Below the pieces are notes generated by a model, which saw only the letters and a program-made list of their open reading frames with translations, did no database searches and had not been told where the DNA came from. Below are positions 25,321-36,445 of a stretch of 64,000 nucleotides of DNA, piece by piece. Position numbers and translations under genes: made by a program. How positions within the stretch are numbered: position 1 is the first letter of the stretch; every line of letters begins with the position of its first letter. The DNA comes from Lagopus muta (Eukaryota; Chordata; Aves; Galliformes; Phasianidae): assembly GCF_023343835.1 (NCBI RefSeq), contig NC_064472.1, positions 45,021,799 through 45,085,798 of the forward strand. The letters run 5' to 3'.

Positions 25321-28300
25321 GGTAGGCCTTATTTGGAGGGGTGTTTAGCCTTCCATCAGTATGACACTGTTCTGTGTCCACTAGTGCAGTTGCTCCTGAA
25401 CAGCAAATGAGGCAGAGATGCCTGGGTTTCCCTTCCTGCTTGAGGTAAATGGAAATGGATAAGAAGCTTTTCTTATCTATCTAGCAGTTTTGTAGTGGAT
25501 GGCTTGAGGATGAGAGAGTGAGTGGCAGAAGAGAGGAAAAACAATTGGCCATGGAAAACAGCTTTTTATAGCTTTCAACTTCTGTACAGACTGCATTAGT
25601 TGGGTAGTGAAATATTAAGCATTCCTTCTGCGGCGTGGTTTGTTTTTTTTTCCAGAGGATAATTGCATACTGAACACCGTGTACTTAGTCTTCTTTATGT
25701 AATATTAAAGTGCTTGTCTTCCAATTACCATTCAGTTGTTCTTGTAAGTGGGAGCATCAGTTAACTGACCACATGTGACTAGGTTTCTGTAATATTTATA
25801 GACGTTCCGGCTAAGATAAAGGTGGATTTGGCTTTATTTCTCAGAAGTACATAGTTTTGTGGGAGAACATCATAAAAAGCTGCTTTGTCGCTGAGGTGGA
25901 GCTGATGGCACCACTTACCTTACAAATCAATGTTTTGTTTCTGTGGTTGGAGAGTGGAGAGGACTGCAGGCAGAGGGGTGGGGGGATGTAGGGCTTGGGG
26001 TTTTCCAGTCCCTGTAAGGTAATGATGTGTTTGGGTGTGTGGTTTGGCATGAGCTGACCAAATCATTCAGCAGGTAGCGTTGGACAGCTGGAAACAGAGG
26101 TGCTGAAGCAGTTGCAGTAATTTGGGATGTTTCTGAAAGTCAGAGACCTTCAGAAGTTGTTTCCTCATGTCCTCTACCTCACATGGCTGCAGCTGCCTCT
26201 CCAGACAGCTTGAGTGGATCCTCGCTTTTGAGCTGAGCTCATGCCGTGTTCAGACAGCCTGAGATCTCTTCTCAGGCATGAACATTGGAGGTTCTTCTGC
26301 ATTCTACTTAAATGTACAGTAGCTTCAAAACCTACATCAGTCAGTGTTCTTTATTTACCTATACCTTCTTTTTCCCTGATTGCTCTTCATCATAGAAGAA
26401 GATAGAAGAAATAGAAGAATGATCTGGACAAACTGTTGTTTCTGTTCCTGGTTAACTTTTCATTGTAACCAACTGATGATCAGTTCATAGCATGTACAAG
26501 CAAGTAAGATTTTTTTGTTGTAAATAGTGATGACTGATAGAGAGGCACAGAGGTGCTATCCTGACTGGATGGCAGGCTGCAAATTCAGCTTAGATGGTAG
26601 CTTCTAAGGCAAAGGCTGCAGCTGAACATTCTGTCTGCTGGGTGCTGTATTTTTTGACTTAAAGGAATCCCTGTGTGATGTACGGAAGATGCAGATAAGC
26701 ACTTAAAAAAAAATATATATATATATAATATGTAAAGCTTCATTTTTGACACAGCTTGCATTTGTCTCAAGCCTTGGTTCTGTGTCGTCGTGATCCTGTC
26801 CATCAGGAAAGCTCACTGAAAACTGTCATGAGTATGTGCAGTTACCCTGGGTTACTTTGATGTAGCACTGTTTGGGACAGTCTGAGAAGAACAGTGCAGC
26901 TTTCCTGGGCACAGGCAACATGTTGAGGTTGGTTATTTGCCATCTTCACTTTCCTGAGAGCATGAATGTGTGAGAGAAACATAGAGAGTTCCTGCTGCAT
27001 AGTGCTGTTTGCTGAACTGAGCTGTCATCAGTATTTGTAATGCACCTTTTGTGTTGTGTTTTTTTTTTTTTTTTCATCCAGAAGGATATGCAATGTATGC
27101 AAATAGGAACTAGCCAGTGAAATGAAAATATTGCATCCACATTTTACAGTGAATCCTTGTGGTTTTCCTGTGTTAAATCTCCCAACTTCCACCTTTAGGC
27201 AGGAGCCATTATTCACGTGGTTTCCTCTGAGTGATTCTTGATTTCTGAGAATCAGTGCATGTAGTTCACATCTATCGCAGGCCTCTGGAAAGAGAAGTTG
27301 TGAAAATCTCAGTTGGAGGCTGAAAGGAATAACCTTTAGTGCACTGGGTTTTGAGTGTTCATACTTGTATGTATGAATTTCAGAATCTTTTGGATGCCAT
27401 TGCAAAACCCCTTCAGAAATAACATGGATGCTTATGCAGTTGTCTACCTATGAAATCCTAAAGCCGCCTTTCACACATTGCACTGATTCCCTCTCAGTCC
27501 TCCCAGGAATACAGGAATATAGCAGGATCACTGCTCTAACAATGTGAAACTTCCTTCTGAAATGCCTTCTGCCCATTTTCCATGTACACCTTTATCTCCA
27601 GACATTTTTTGGACTGGATTGTACACACAGGCAAGGGCCTGTATCCCCCTTGCTAATTCATGCAGAACCTACCTCAGTAATAAAATAGCAACAAATAGTT
27701 ACATTTATAAAATACAAACCTGTGGCATTGTCTTTGCAGTGGGGCAGTGGCATATGATAGTGCAAGATGTCAGAGTTAAAAATGTTTTTATTTAGGGCAT
27801 ACAAACCAGGCACTTTCTAGAGATGTACGATGGCCTCTAGAACAGTGGGCGGCCTCAGAAATTATGCTTTCAGTAACACCATACTTGGAAGAGTTTGCAT
27901 GTGTGTTGTGGTTTGAGAGATGCGTGCGATCAGTACAGTGGTGGGGATGATGTTGCTGTCAGTAGCGGTGAGAAGATGATGTCCAAAATGAAATATTTCA
28001 AGCATGTCTTAACTGCATGGGGAACTTTTTGTTTTTAGAAACTTCAATTTAGCTGAGATTTGTGTAGCGTGCCTCAGTTAAGTTTCTGAAATAGCCTTAT
28101 ATGGGTCTCTCATGGACTTCCTCACCACTGTAGATTAAGAGTCCTTTACTTGTCTAGAGAACAAGGCTCAGATGCCGATACATTAGAAAAATATTTTTCT
28201 TTATTTGAAGATGCTTTCGTGTGGATTTTTCTCTTTTAGAAAGGGCAGGTAGTTTCTAGTCCATGATCAGTGATGTGACTCTGTGGTGGCATTCTGACAA

Positions 28301-31300
28301 CCTAGACAAAGCTCGGAAAGTACCCTGTGCACAAGTGTGCGTATAAACATATCCTACACTTGTTTGAGATAGCAGAAAGCTATCTCAAAAAAAAAAAAAA
28401 AAAAAAGGAAAGGTTACCTTGAAAATTTGAACAGAGAAGGCCTTGCAGTGAAACTTGCTTCATCTCCCTTTGCAACAAGTTAACAAGTTGTTGATGTTCC
28501 CTTAGTAGAAGGCTGCCGAATTAATGTAGCGGTGAGTGATAAGGGAAGGGTTTTACAGATCTCTGACTTATTGATTAGGTGTATGTGACAGGACAGAAAA
28601 TGTAAGATCTAAACTTACTGTGTTGAGCCACAGTGTTTAGACATGGTTATGTCCTTGATAAGTTTTAATGATCTCTGGAAGGATGCTGGAAGCGTGAAGG
28701 TCTTAATTCACTTAGGCAATGATTCCTCATTCAACAGGCAGCTGTTATTGCTGATCTTACCAGTTGTCCCTCTCGATCTCTGAAGGTGTTTGTGTTTCAT
28801 TCTTCAAGAGGAAGGAGTTACAGAGATGTGAGTCTGATGCGTCCTGATAGATTTTGCCTGGTCCTTTGCTTCATCGTTCTATGAAGTAGCCACTTCTGTG
28901 TCTCAGTAAAACCATGACCTTTTGTTCACAGTGTTCATCTCTCATTCAACTCTTGATTTGTTCACTTGCTGGGCAGCTATGGAGCTTTACTTCTCTTAAA
29001 TATAAATCATTTCTTCCTTGCAGAGCAACAGAAATGTCCCCCAGGAGGTAGGATTGGTCCTTCATCTGAGCAGTCTTGAGTTAGAAGTCTATTTCTTTGA
29101 AACAGTTATATAAAATATAAACTCAATTTACTGCATGAGGATGTAGATTATGTGCAGAAACATTAATCGCTAGACAAATCCCAGCTATATCTTCTCAAAG
29201 GCAGAGAGTTTCTTCAAGAAACATAAAGTTGTGAAGTAGTCTTTACAGCAAGAGGACTTGGACATTTTTTGAGCTTAGGGCGTAGGCATTCAAGTTTAGC
29301 TTAGCCATAGCACGCTTATTAGTTTAGCAGATGGCTTGAGTCAAACTAGCTGTATAACTGATTGAAACAGAAGAACTGCTGTAAGATTTCAGACTGCACC
29401 AGTGAGAACATATGGACTCAAAATAGTGATTGCTGCCTGTGTGGGTGGGAGAGGGGCAGATACCAAACATAAAAAAAATAGTGCAGTACTGTTAGGGGAT
29501 GCTGCACACTCTGTGGAAGAGTCGTTGCAATAGGAGGAGGGGTAGACTTTCGTCTTTTACAACTGGTATGGAGAGGTAAGGCTAAGGAGGTTGGAAGTTT
29601 AGTCAGGCTATCTGTAACAGAGCTGTTTATGGCAGGAAACATCTTTTGCACAGAAGTATGCAGGCTAAGTGAAGTCAAAACGTGAGGTTGTTATAAAATA
29701 GTTTTTAAGGAAAGTTTTAGTTTGAAAATATCTTCTAGTATGCTTTCTAGTACTCTGAATCTTGTCATCCAGGATGAAAGTAATGATAAACATGCATATT
29801 TCTGGTACAGAATGCCTTTTGACCATTTCAGAAAGTCACTATTTGCCCTGAAACTAAAGAAGGAAGCATCTCTGTTTATAATATATATATGTGATTCCTC
29901 ATTATACTTTGAATTTTCAGAAAAAGCCGTTAGGCAGAAACATTAATAGTAATAGTAAACTATTACTATTTAATAATAATTAATTAATAGTATATTAATA
30001 TATATATTTAATAATATATATATATTTAATAATAATAATTAATAGTAATAGTAAAATAGTAAACTCCAAGTTTACTCTGCCAAATAACCTGATTATTCCC
30101 TCCAAATAAGCACAGAGAACCTACTCTTGTGGCATATTTAAATATGTGTTAAGGTTCAAAAAAATTAAAAAAAAAAAAAAAAAAATTGCTTGCTACTCCT
30201 GGCTTCTAGGTTGGAAGTCATCCTTCAGAGGCATTACTTGAAGCATCTCTTAGTCTTGCTTTGGTCCTCCACCAGAGAGTTCCCTGACAGCAGCAGACTG
30301 AAGTGTCACATCCCCCTGCTCCTGAGGCTACTGGATCCAGGACTCACGGTTCTCCCAAGTCATCTCCCCTCTGCACTTGTTGTTTTGGTGGCTGGTTTAA
30401 ACACATCGCTGTCTTCATGGCAGTCTTGCACCACTAATTCTGGCAGTGCATCCAGGAAGCAATGAGGACTCTGTTAGGGGTCATGCAGTTACTCTGAAAG
30501 AGGCAATGAGAATATTGTGTGTGAAGGAAGCCAAGTTCTTGTGGTCCTTTCTGTGCTTTCACACAGTTCAATCCAGTTCTGCTGTAGTGGTTAGCAGTGC
30601 GGGAATTACTTGGCACACTCATCTGTGACTGTAGGATGCATTCCAAAGTGTTAAGAAACCATCAGGCAGGAGGGAGTTGTGATGCTTAATTAAATACACA
30701 ACTTTTTCCTTTCCTGACCTTGTTGCAATTGCCACATGCTAATAGTCCTGCTTCCAGGCCAAGTCAAGAACAACTTCAACAATTGCCACCTGGGAAAATA
30801 TTGCTTTAAGCATGTGTACAAGCTGTTTTCTGCTTAGGCATGAATGAGGAAAAGGATCAGGGTATGAACTAATGGGCAGTCAGTCCCACATAATCTCAGT
30901 GCAAAATGAAAAAGGGATTTCAATTACTCCTTTTTTTCCCGCATAATCACTAACTTTTCTTTTTTTTTTTTTTTTCTTCCCTCTCTCTTCTCCAGATAAC
31001 TATTATCTTTAAATCATACCAACAGTGTACAGATCAGAAAGTATATCAGGCGGTGAGTGATGACTTGCCTGCAGCTTTTGTTGATGGTACAACAGGTGGA
31101 GGTGATGGGAGCACCAAGAGCCTGCAGATTGTGGATAAAGTCAGCGGCAAATATGTCGAAATGCATGCCAGATACATTGGGACAACAGTGTATATACGTC
31201 AGCTCGGGCACTACTTAACACTGGCCATTCGCATGCCTCAAGAGTTGGCCATGGCCTACGAGGAGAGTCAAGATCTGCAGCTGTGTGTGAACGGCTGCCC

Positions 31301-31664
31301 TTCAAGTGAGCGTATTGATGACAGCGGCCACTTGCCGCTGCCCGTGAGAGGACAGGTGCTCCCTCAGACAGGTGCTGCTCGTCCCCGGTCAGCATACACA
31401 CTGGAAACTGCCACCACCAAATGCCATGAGAAGATGCTGGTGAAGGACATCTATTTTTACTCGTGTGTGTTCGACCTGCTTACCACTGGTGATGCTAACT
31501 TCACAGCTGCCGCCCACAGTGCCTTGCAGGATGTGGAGGCACTGCATCCCAGAAAAGAGCGCTGGCATATCTTTCCCAGCAGCAGAGATGGTGGTGTGGG
31601 CAAAGGTAGCAAATCCTTTGTCAGTCTTGGACTTGCGTGCTTGATCCTTGTTGCATTTTTGTAG
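19952..31664 (+). CDS. RGMB: RGMB (repulsive guidance molecule B / DRAGON), three coding exons
   Basis: Joining 19952-20045, 21661-22169 and 30996-31664 gives one frame of 423 residues, close to mammalian RGMB (about 437). It matches that family strongly throughout: [14 protein letters not shown] after the signal peptide, [63 protein letters not shown]. Features: signal peptide about 1-31; Cys-rich N-terminal RGM domain about 33-125; partial von Willebrand type D domain from about 146, with the family's autocatalytic Asp-Pro cleavage site in GDPH (D154/P155); N-glycosylation sequons at N106, N126 and N369; C-terminal hydrophobic GPI-attachment signal about 409-423. Family knowledge: a GPI-anchored cell-surface protein that acts as a BMP2/4 co-receptor and binds neogenin. 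Start chosen at 19952 because of its strong Kozak context (G at -3 and +4) and signal peptide. CHD1 lies convergently downstream. Confidence 0.97.
20046..21660 (+). other. RGMB: RGMB intron 1
   Basis: A 1,615-nt intron with donor GTACC and acceptor TTTTGTGCCTAG. The first 300 bases belong to the CpG island. No other exon or nameable repeat is seen inside. Confidence 0.9.
21661..22169 (+). CDS. RGMB: RGMB coding exon 2 (N-terminal RGM domain, GDPH site)
   Basis: 509 nt encoding the end of codon 32 to residue 201. It holds the N-terminal RGM cysteines (C34, C40, C45, C68, C77, C85, C107, C125) and the start of the vWD-like domain with the GDPH cleavage motif at 153-156. Acceptor CCTAG|GTGAC, donor AATAAG|GTATGG. 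It ends in phase 0 with ATNK, as in the family. Confidence 0.97.
25287..25316. repeat. Poly-T tract (30 T)
   Basis: Thirty consecutive T within RGMB intron 2, the longest mononucleotide run in the window. Confidence 0.92.
26712..26731. repeat. Short (AT)n microsatellite
   Basis: About eight AT dinucleotides flanked by an A run, in RGMB intron 2. Confidence 0.8.
28387..28406. repeat. Poly-A tract (20 A)
   Basis: Twenty consecutive A in RGMB intron 2, with no retroposed copy visible upstream. Confidence 0.88.
29940..30062. repeat. AT-rich block of TAATA/TAATAG units with a palindrome
   Basis: About 120 bases almost wholly A and T, composed of repeated TAATAG, TTAATAAT and TATATA units. It includes a perfect inverted repeat with 11-bp arms (29945-29955 and 29960-29970) around a 4-nt loop. 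The unit AATAGTAATAGTAAA recurs near its right end. Confidence 0.85.
30167..30185. repeat. Poly-A tract (19 A)
   Basis: Nineteen A just after the AT-rich block, RGMB intron 2. Confidence 0.85.
30957..30995 (+). promoter_or_regulatory. RGMB: Strong polypyrimidine tract and acceptor of RGMB exon 3
   Basis: A long T run followed by CTTCCCTCTCTCTTCTCCAG immediately before the exon. It is an unusually long and pure polypyrimidine tract that fits an efficient 3' splice site at the end of the 8.8-kb intron. Confidence 0.85.
30996..31664 (+). CDS. RGMB: RGMB coding exon 3 (C-terminal RGM domain, GPI signal)
   Basis: 669 nt encoding residues 202-423 and the TAG stop. It begins ITIIFK. It includes [40 protein letters not shown], the sequon NFT (N369) and WHIFPSS, and ends with a hydrophobic GPI-anchor tail ([13 protein letters not shown]). 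A region rich in Pro and Gly at about 311-333 is the least like the human protein. Confidence 0.97.
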   Translation: MTIIFKSYQQCTDQKVYQAVSDDLPAAFVDGTTGGGDGSTKSLQIVDKVSGKYVEMHARYIGTTVYIRQLGHYLTLAIRMPQELAMAYEESQDLQLCVNGCPSSERIDDSGHLPLPVRGQVLPQTGAARPRSAYTLETATTKCHEKMLVKDIYFYSCVFDLLTTGDANFTAAAHSALQDVEALHPRKERWHIFPSSRDGGVGKGSKSFVSLGLACLILVAFL

Positions 31665-33566
31665 TTGTTTTTTTTTTTTCTTTTGTCTCTAACAAAGTTT
31701 TGAAATATATATTGTCATAATATATTGAGTAAAGATGAGTATATATGTATATACCATGTATATGAAGGGATGTTTTGTCTTGGGACATCCGCAAGATTGT
31801 ACATATTGTGTTAACTGTTCTATGTATGTTGGATGTCGTATTCTTTGTATCTATTTGTTTTACAGTCGGTGAAATGTTTTATAATGTCCTTGCATTGGGA
31901 CCTGATAGAAAGCACTTTATTTTTTATATATTAAATATTTGTGTGTAGCTGAGTAACTATATATTATACATATACACACGTACCTACAGTACTCAGTACT
32001 CTGCTTAGGTACTGCTTAGTGTAACAAATTTTTTTACTGTATTAATTAATGGGGATATTTTCTACACTTACTGTAGAGACAGCACTTCTCTTGTCCTGTA
32101 ATTATGTATGTGATTTCCTGGTAGCTTTTTAGAGCCATTGGAGAGACAATGCTGAAAGATTCTAATGGTCTTTGTGTAAGAGTGTAACCTTTCCTTTTCA
32201 AAGTTACTACCACAGCTGATTCTGCCCTCAAAGGTTAACTCATTCTGGGAGATGGACTGGAGAAGTCACATGCCTGAATTCTGTCTCTTTCTTAGGTGTT
32301 AATTACATCAACACATTAGAAAGAAGGGAGAGGAGTGAGGGCCCCAGCCCTGACTGCGGTTACTGAGGAGCTATGGGAACAATGATACGGTGGCTTAAAG
32401 GCTGGTTTTATGTGGTGCCTTAATCTGCTCCAAGAAACAGAAGCCTTAATACATGCTGCGGTACTCCAACTCCAGGACAGGCTTCTTTCACTCCTGAAGC
32501 TGTTCATCTGAAGCTAGTTAGGTCTGCTCTTTGAACAAGATCAATTAGTGTTTGCCTTTTTTAAGAGACTGTTGTTTGCCTTGGTGGAGTGAGATGTAGT
32601 TCGTTCACAGAATGAGAACTTGTAGTTTTTATGGAGATTGTTCTGGCCAGTTTAGAGACTGCTGACTGTTAGGAACAGCAGTAACCTTCAGAGGAAACTA
32701 ATTAATTCCTTATTGGATGTGTAACCACAGGCAATAGATGAACATAGAACTGAGGTAAGGCGGAAGGTAAAAAAAATAAAAATAAAAAAAAAATTCTGAT
32801 CTAGATTTGTTGGCAACTTGTTCTGTCAAACTTAGATGATGGTGCTGTTTGAAGTGAATTAGATCTAGGAATTAATGCTCTGTCTGATTATGTGATTTTT
32901 CCCAGGTTCCTCCTGACGATGACAGGGTTCTCCCTGTTTTGTGTGGCTAAACTTATTTATCACTGCTCTGAATTTAAGGGTCGTGTGGCTGAAAATCAGT
33001 GGACAAGCCTAGCATTGCTGCGGTGATGCACAAAATAGATGGGCAGACCTTGTATACTGGTTAAATTCTACTGACCCTGGATCCTGCGTGTATGTACATA
33101 TACAACAGATATGTATACATGCATTAAATTGTGATCCTTTCAGATAAATAGCATTTCAGAAATGTAGTACTTCCCCTGAAGAGTTTTCCGTTTTCTTGTT
33201 CCTGCTGTGGGATTTCTTGAGAAAATGTTATTTGCACATGTTCATTCTTGAAGTCTGCCATTGCCAAGAGAGCTTTAGCTGATGCCAAATGTGGATATTT
33301 TGAAGCTAGTGAATGGTCTCTGGAGAAAACTTAAGCTTACAGGGAACAGTGGTTTTTTCACACACGCTCCAAATGGCTGTCTTTTAGAAGGCTGCAGATT
33401 TTATTTTCATGCTTGGAAACCCTAAAATGTGTCAGTCTTTTCAAAAACTTTTAGATGTGGTTCATGAATATACCAGTAAGTATATGTTAGTGTAAAAGAG
33501 TGGCTGTGCAGTGTGTAAATATTTTAAATTATTATGATAGAAGAATAAAGTTGCCTACCTTGCTGA
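31665..33566 (+). other. RGMB: Probable 3' UTR of RGMB
   Basis: Non-coding and AT-rich after the stop. It contains four matches to the Pumilio site TGTANATA (31746-31753, 31798-31805, 33093-33100, 33514-33521). An ATTAAA at 31930-31935 could serve as a proximal poly-A signal. The right end is set by the AATAAA at 33544, assuming cleavage some 15-25 nt later. Confidence 0.6.
33544..33549 (+). terminator. RGMB: Candidate RGMB polyadenylation signal AATAAA
   Basis: A canonical hexamer 1.9 kb after the stop, followed by T/G-rich sequence (GACTGTCTGTAGTGTGGTGT) that suits a downstream GU-rich element. Later AATAAA-like hexamers (about 35204 and 35211) could support a longer 3' UTR. Confidence 0.55.
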
Positions 33567-36289
33567 GGACTGTCTGTAGTGTGGTGTTAGTGACCCCTGG
33601 TGGGGTGCAGGGAAACTGGGGATATGGGTTACCCACGGGGCGGTCAGTCTGTAAGTGAAGCCCTGATTTGTTTCCTCACCATTGCTAGTTATGTAGGAGC
33701 ATGCTGAGTACCGTTGCTGTATTATCTTGAGATGCTTGTTTCCCCTCTGCTAAAGCTGCGTCATGAAGTCTGTGACTAGCAGCTGCAAACCAGGCCAGTA
33801 TATTGAAGATGCTGTGTGTGGGGAAACTAGCAGTAGGAACCATCTCTTCGGGACCCCACTGGCACACTTCGTTTTGTAGTGACTGGGAGATGCTTAGAAG
33901 AGCTTTACCAAACAAAAACAAAAAAAACATAGAACCATGACACCAGGGTACAGAGGCCCTGAAGCTGTGCCCATCTTGAAGAGTATAATGATGAAAATCT
34001 TCCTTTAAACTTACTGGGAAATTCTTAGACCAGAATAACCTTGGAAGAGGAAATTGAGGCATCAAAAGAATAAATGGTACAGAAGAACCCATAAGAAAAC
34101 ATTCTGTATCAAGATCATCTGATAAGAATACATGACGGCTGTGATATTTTAGCTGCAAGGCTAATCACAAAGTAGAAAAGAAAACTGAAAACAAAGTGCA
34201 GAACAAGTTATATCAAACACCAAGAGTGATAGGCAATGATTGTTATTTTGCTAGACTTCTGCTATTGCTAGAAGAAGAGATGTGGGGAAAACAGTCTTAT
34301 GTAATCGATACACATCACTGAAATGCTTTGTGGAAACAAATGTCTGCAGGAAGCAACATGAGCTCTAAATGTGCTTATGTTAAGTGCCCATGAAAGACAG
34401 CTGTCATATCCGTAAGAACTTATTTTCAGTGTGATGGTCCACCACTGCAAGCTCTGCAGAAAGTAATACAGCTTGATCATCAGCAACGTAATGCAGCAGC
34501 TAGTAACCTATTACTAAAGTTTTGTCTTTAAAATGTTAGCTGATTACATGTATGTTAGTGGTTAATTCAAAAGATTACTTTAAGTCTCTTCTAGAGTATT
34601 CCTGACAAGAGTTTTAATCTTCTAATGTTTGCTAACAGAGCTCTTGGCAGCTGAGGATAGTTCTCTGTAGTTGTGGAGACTGGTAACTTCCCTTGGAAGC
34701 ATGTCATGGAACTGAGCAGAGTAGCAAGTGCTTAATCCTTCATTTTGTATGTATGTATGGCTTCTGAAGGAGGCTGTCCTCACAAAGGGAAATTGTACGT
34801 TGAACTGACAGTCCAAACAGAAGTTCTCTTTTTTGTCTCAGATTTCACTTCCTGTAAAACCTGGCTGGGAGAGCAGTCTGTGCAGAGCACCAGTTAAATG
34901 GGATTCAGTCTGGGGGAATGCAGTGTGAGAGAACAATCCATCTTTCGTTCTTGTGGTCACGTTAGGGCCCTTCAGTATCCAAGCACATCACTTCATTTCC
35001 TTTGAAACTGGTACTTTCCTGCCAGAGAACAGCTCTCCACCTACTTAAGTCTTAGTCTTATCGATACTGTGCATTTGTTTTATGGATTTTGGGGATGTGG
35101 GAAGCGGCTATTTACTGAGATAACACCCTGAGTGAAGCAAGTAATGTTGCAAGTTTTACTCCATCTAATGAGTGTTTCTATTAGGGGATACATTTTGGAA
35201 AATAAACTAAATAAACATGTGGCTTTCCTCTCTTTCGTGAGAGCCGTTGCAGAGTTTCAAATTTTGCATTCATCACATGAGTATAGCTGAAATTTTGCAA
35301 TGAAATTTTCACGCTTTGGGATATTTTAATTCCTGTATGTGTCTAGACTGGTACAAAGTGTTCTATCTTTCCCTATTCTGTCTGTTCCTTGTTCTACAAC
35401 TATTAAAGACCGCTATCAATACAAAGCCTAGGTATGACTAGTAGTGACTCCTTTTTTTAATAGTATTCTCTGTTGTGGTTTGCAAGATTAAGTTTCTCTG
35501 TCATGATGCTAGTTCTTCTCTACTGTATTTAAAAAACAATTGAGGGTTACATGGGCCAATGTTGTTCATTAGATTTTATCATTCTTATTAATTAGGCTGT
35601 TTTCAGAGAAGCATAGCTGCAAATCAGGTACAGGTAAGCAATTAGATTTATGATGTTGGTAGAAAATGCTTCTGATCTGATTTAGAATTATTTTAATCTG
35701 ACTACGTTTGTAAATTACGCTTCATTGAAATTAAAAGCTGCTCACTAGTAAATCAAATATGGACCACAAGATTGATTGCAGACTTTGGGTACACGAGGGG
35801 TCATCTTCAGACCTGGTAACTAGCTACAAGAAGGACATTTGCTACATGTGGAGTGACAGTAGTTACGATTACAGAAATTGATTACTGCAGTTCTGAGGCT
35901 TAATTCCCACTTTTTTTTTTCCTACACCATAACAGTAGAAAAATAACCCATTTTATGTGTAAAGTGTGAACGTTTTGTTGATTACAAATGAAGAAGGCAG
36001 TCACTGCCTGCAGGCGGCTGGTGTGTGAAGTGTCCGTACTGGAAACAGATTCACAGTGCAGCCTTCACAGCCTGCCTGCATGCAGTCTGTGCCTGTTATT
36101 AACCCACTAAAGCCTCTCAAGGAGCCTGCAATTGTGCCAGTGAGCAGGGTAAAATAATGCAGTTCTAGGGGTGCTGCCTGCACCCGAGCCAGTTTCCCAT
36201 GTGGTTTGCCGGCCTAGTTTGCATGCAGCTATTTGCCCTGCTCACTCCTTGTGTTTGGCAGATGATGGTAAGAGTTGGCTAGCTCAAAT

Positions 36290-36445
36290 TCACAGAATCA
36301 TAGAATTGCTTGGATTGGAAGGAACTTTCGAGATCGTCTAGCTCCAAGGCCCTGCCATAGGCAGGGTTACCACCCACTAGGTCAAGCCTCTGCTGGAGCA
36401 GTTTCCATCTTTCACACCTTGATTGAGTGCTGGTGCCCCAATAGC
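36290..36445 (-). mobile_element. CR1 LINE 3' tail, antisense orientation
   Basis: The + strand reads TCACAGAATCATAGAATTGC, then GGATTGGAAGGAACTTTCGA, GATCGTCTAGCTCCAAGGC and CCTGCCATAGGCAGGGT, the reverse complement of a CR1 3' end. It is short, diverged and 5'-truncated. The inner boundary is approximate. Confidence 0.88.

Larger units (their letters stand above)
22170..30995 (+). other. RGMB: RGMB intron 2
   Basis: An 8,826-nt intron. The exon 2 frame continues into it for 36 codons to a stop at 22278-22280, and an AATAAA follows at 22347-22352. The rest contains only simple repeats that I can name: poly-T 25287-25316, (AT)n about 26712-26731, poly-A 28387-28406, an AT-rich block 29940-30062 and poly-A 30167-30185. 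No coding exon is seen. Confidence 0.88.

Noticed and set aside
25287..30185. Poly-A/T runs as tails of processed pseudogenes
   Set aside because: No gene-like sequence or target-site duplications adjoin the runs, and CR1, the main bird retroposon, has no poly-A tail.
33685..34158. 157-codon - strand frame
   Set aside because: No recognisable domain, no splice context, and it lies just past the RGMB 3' end; chance is the better explanation.
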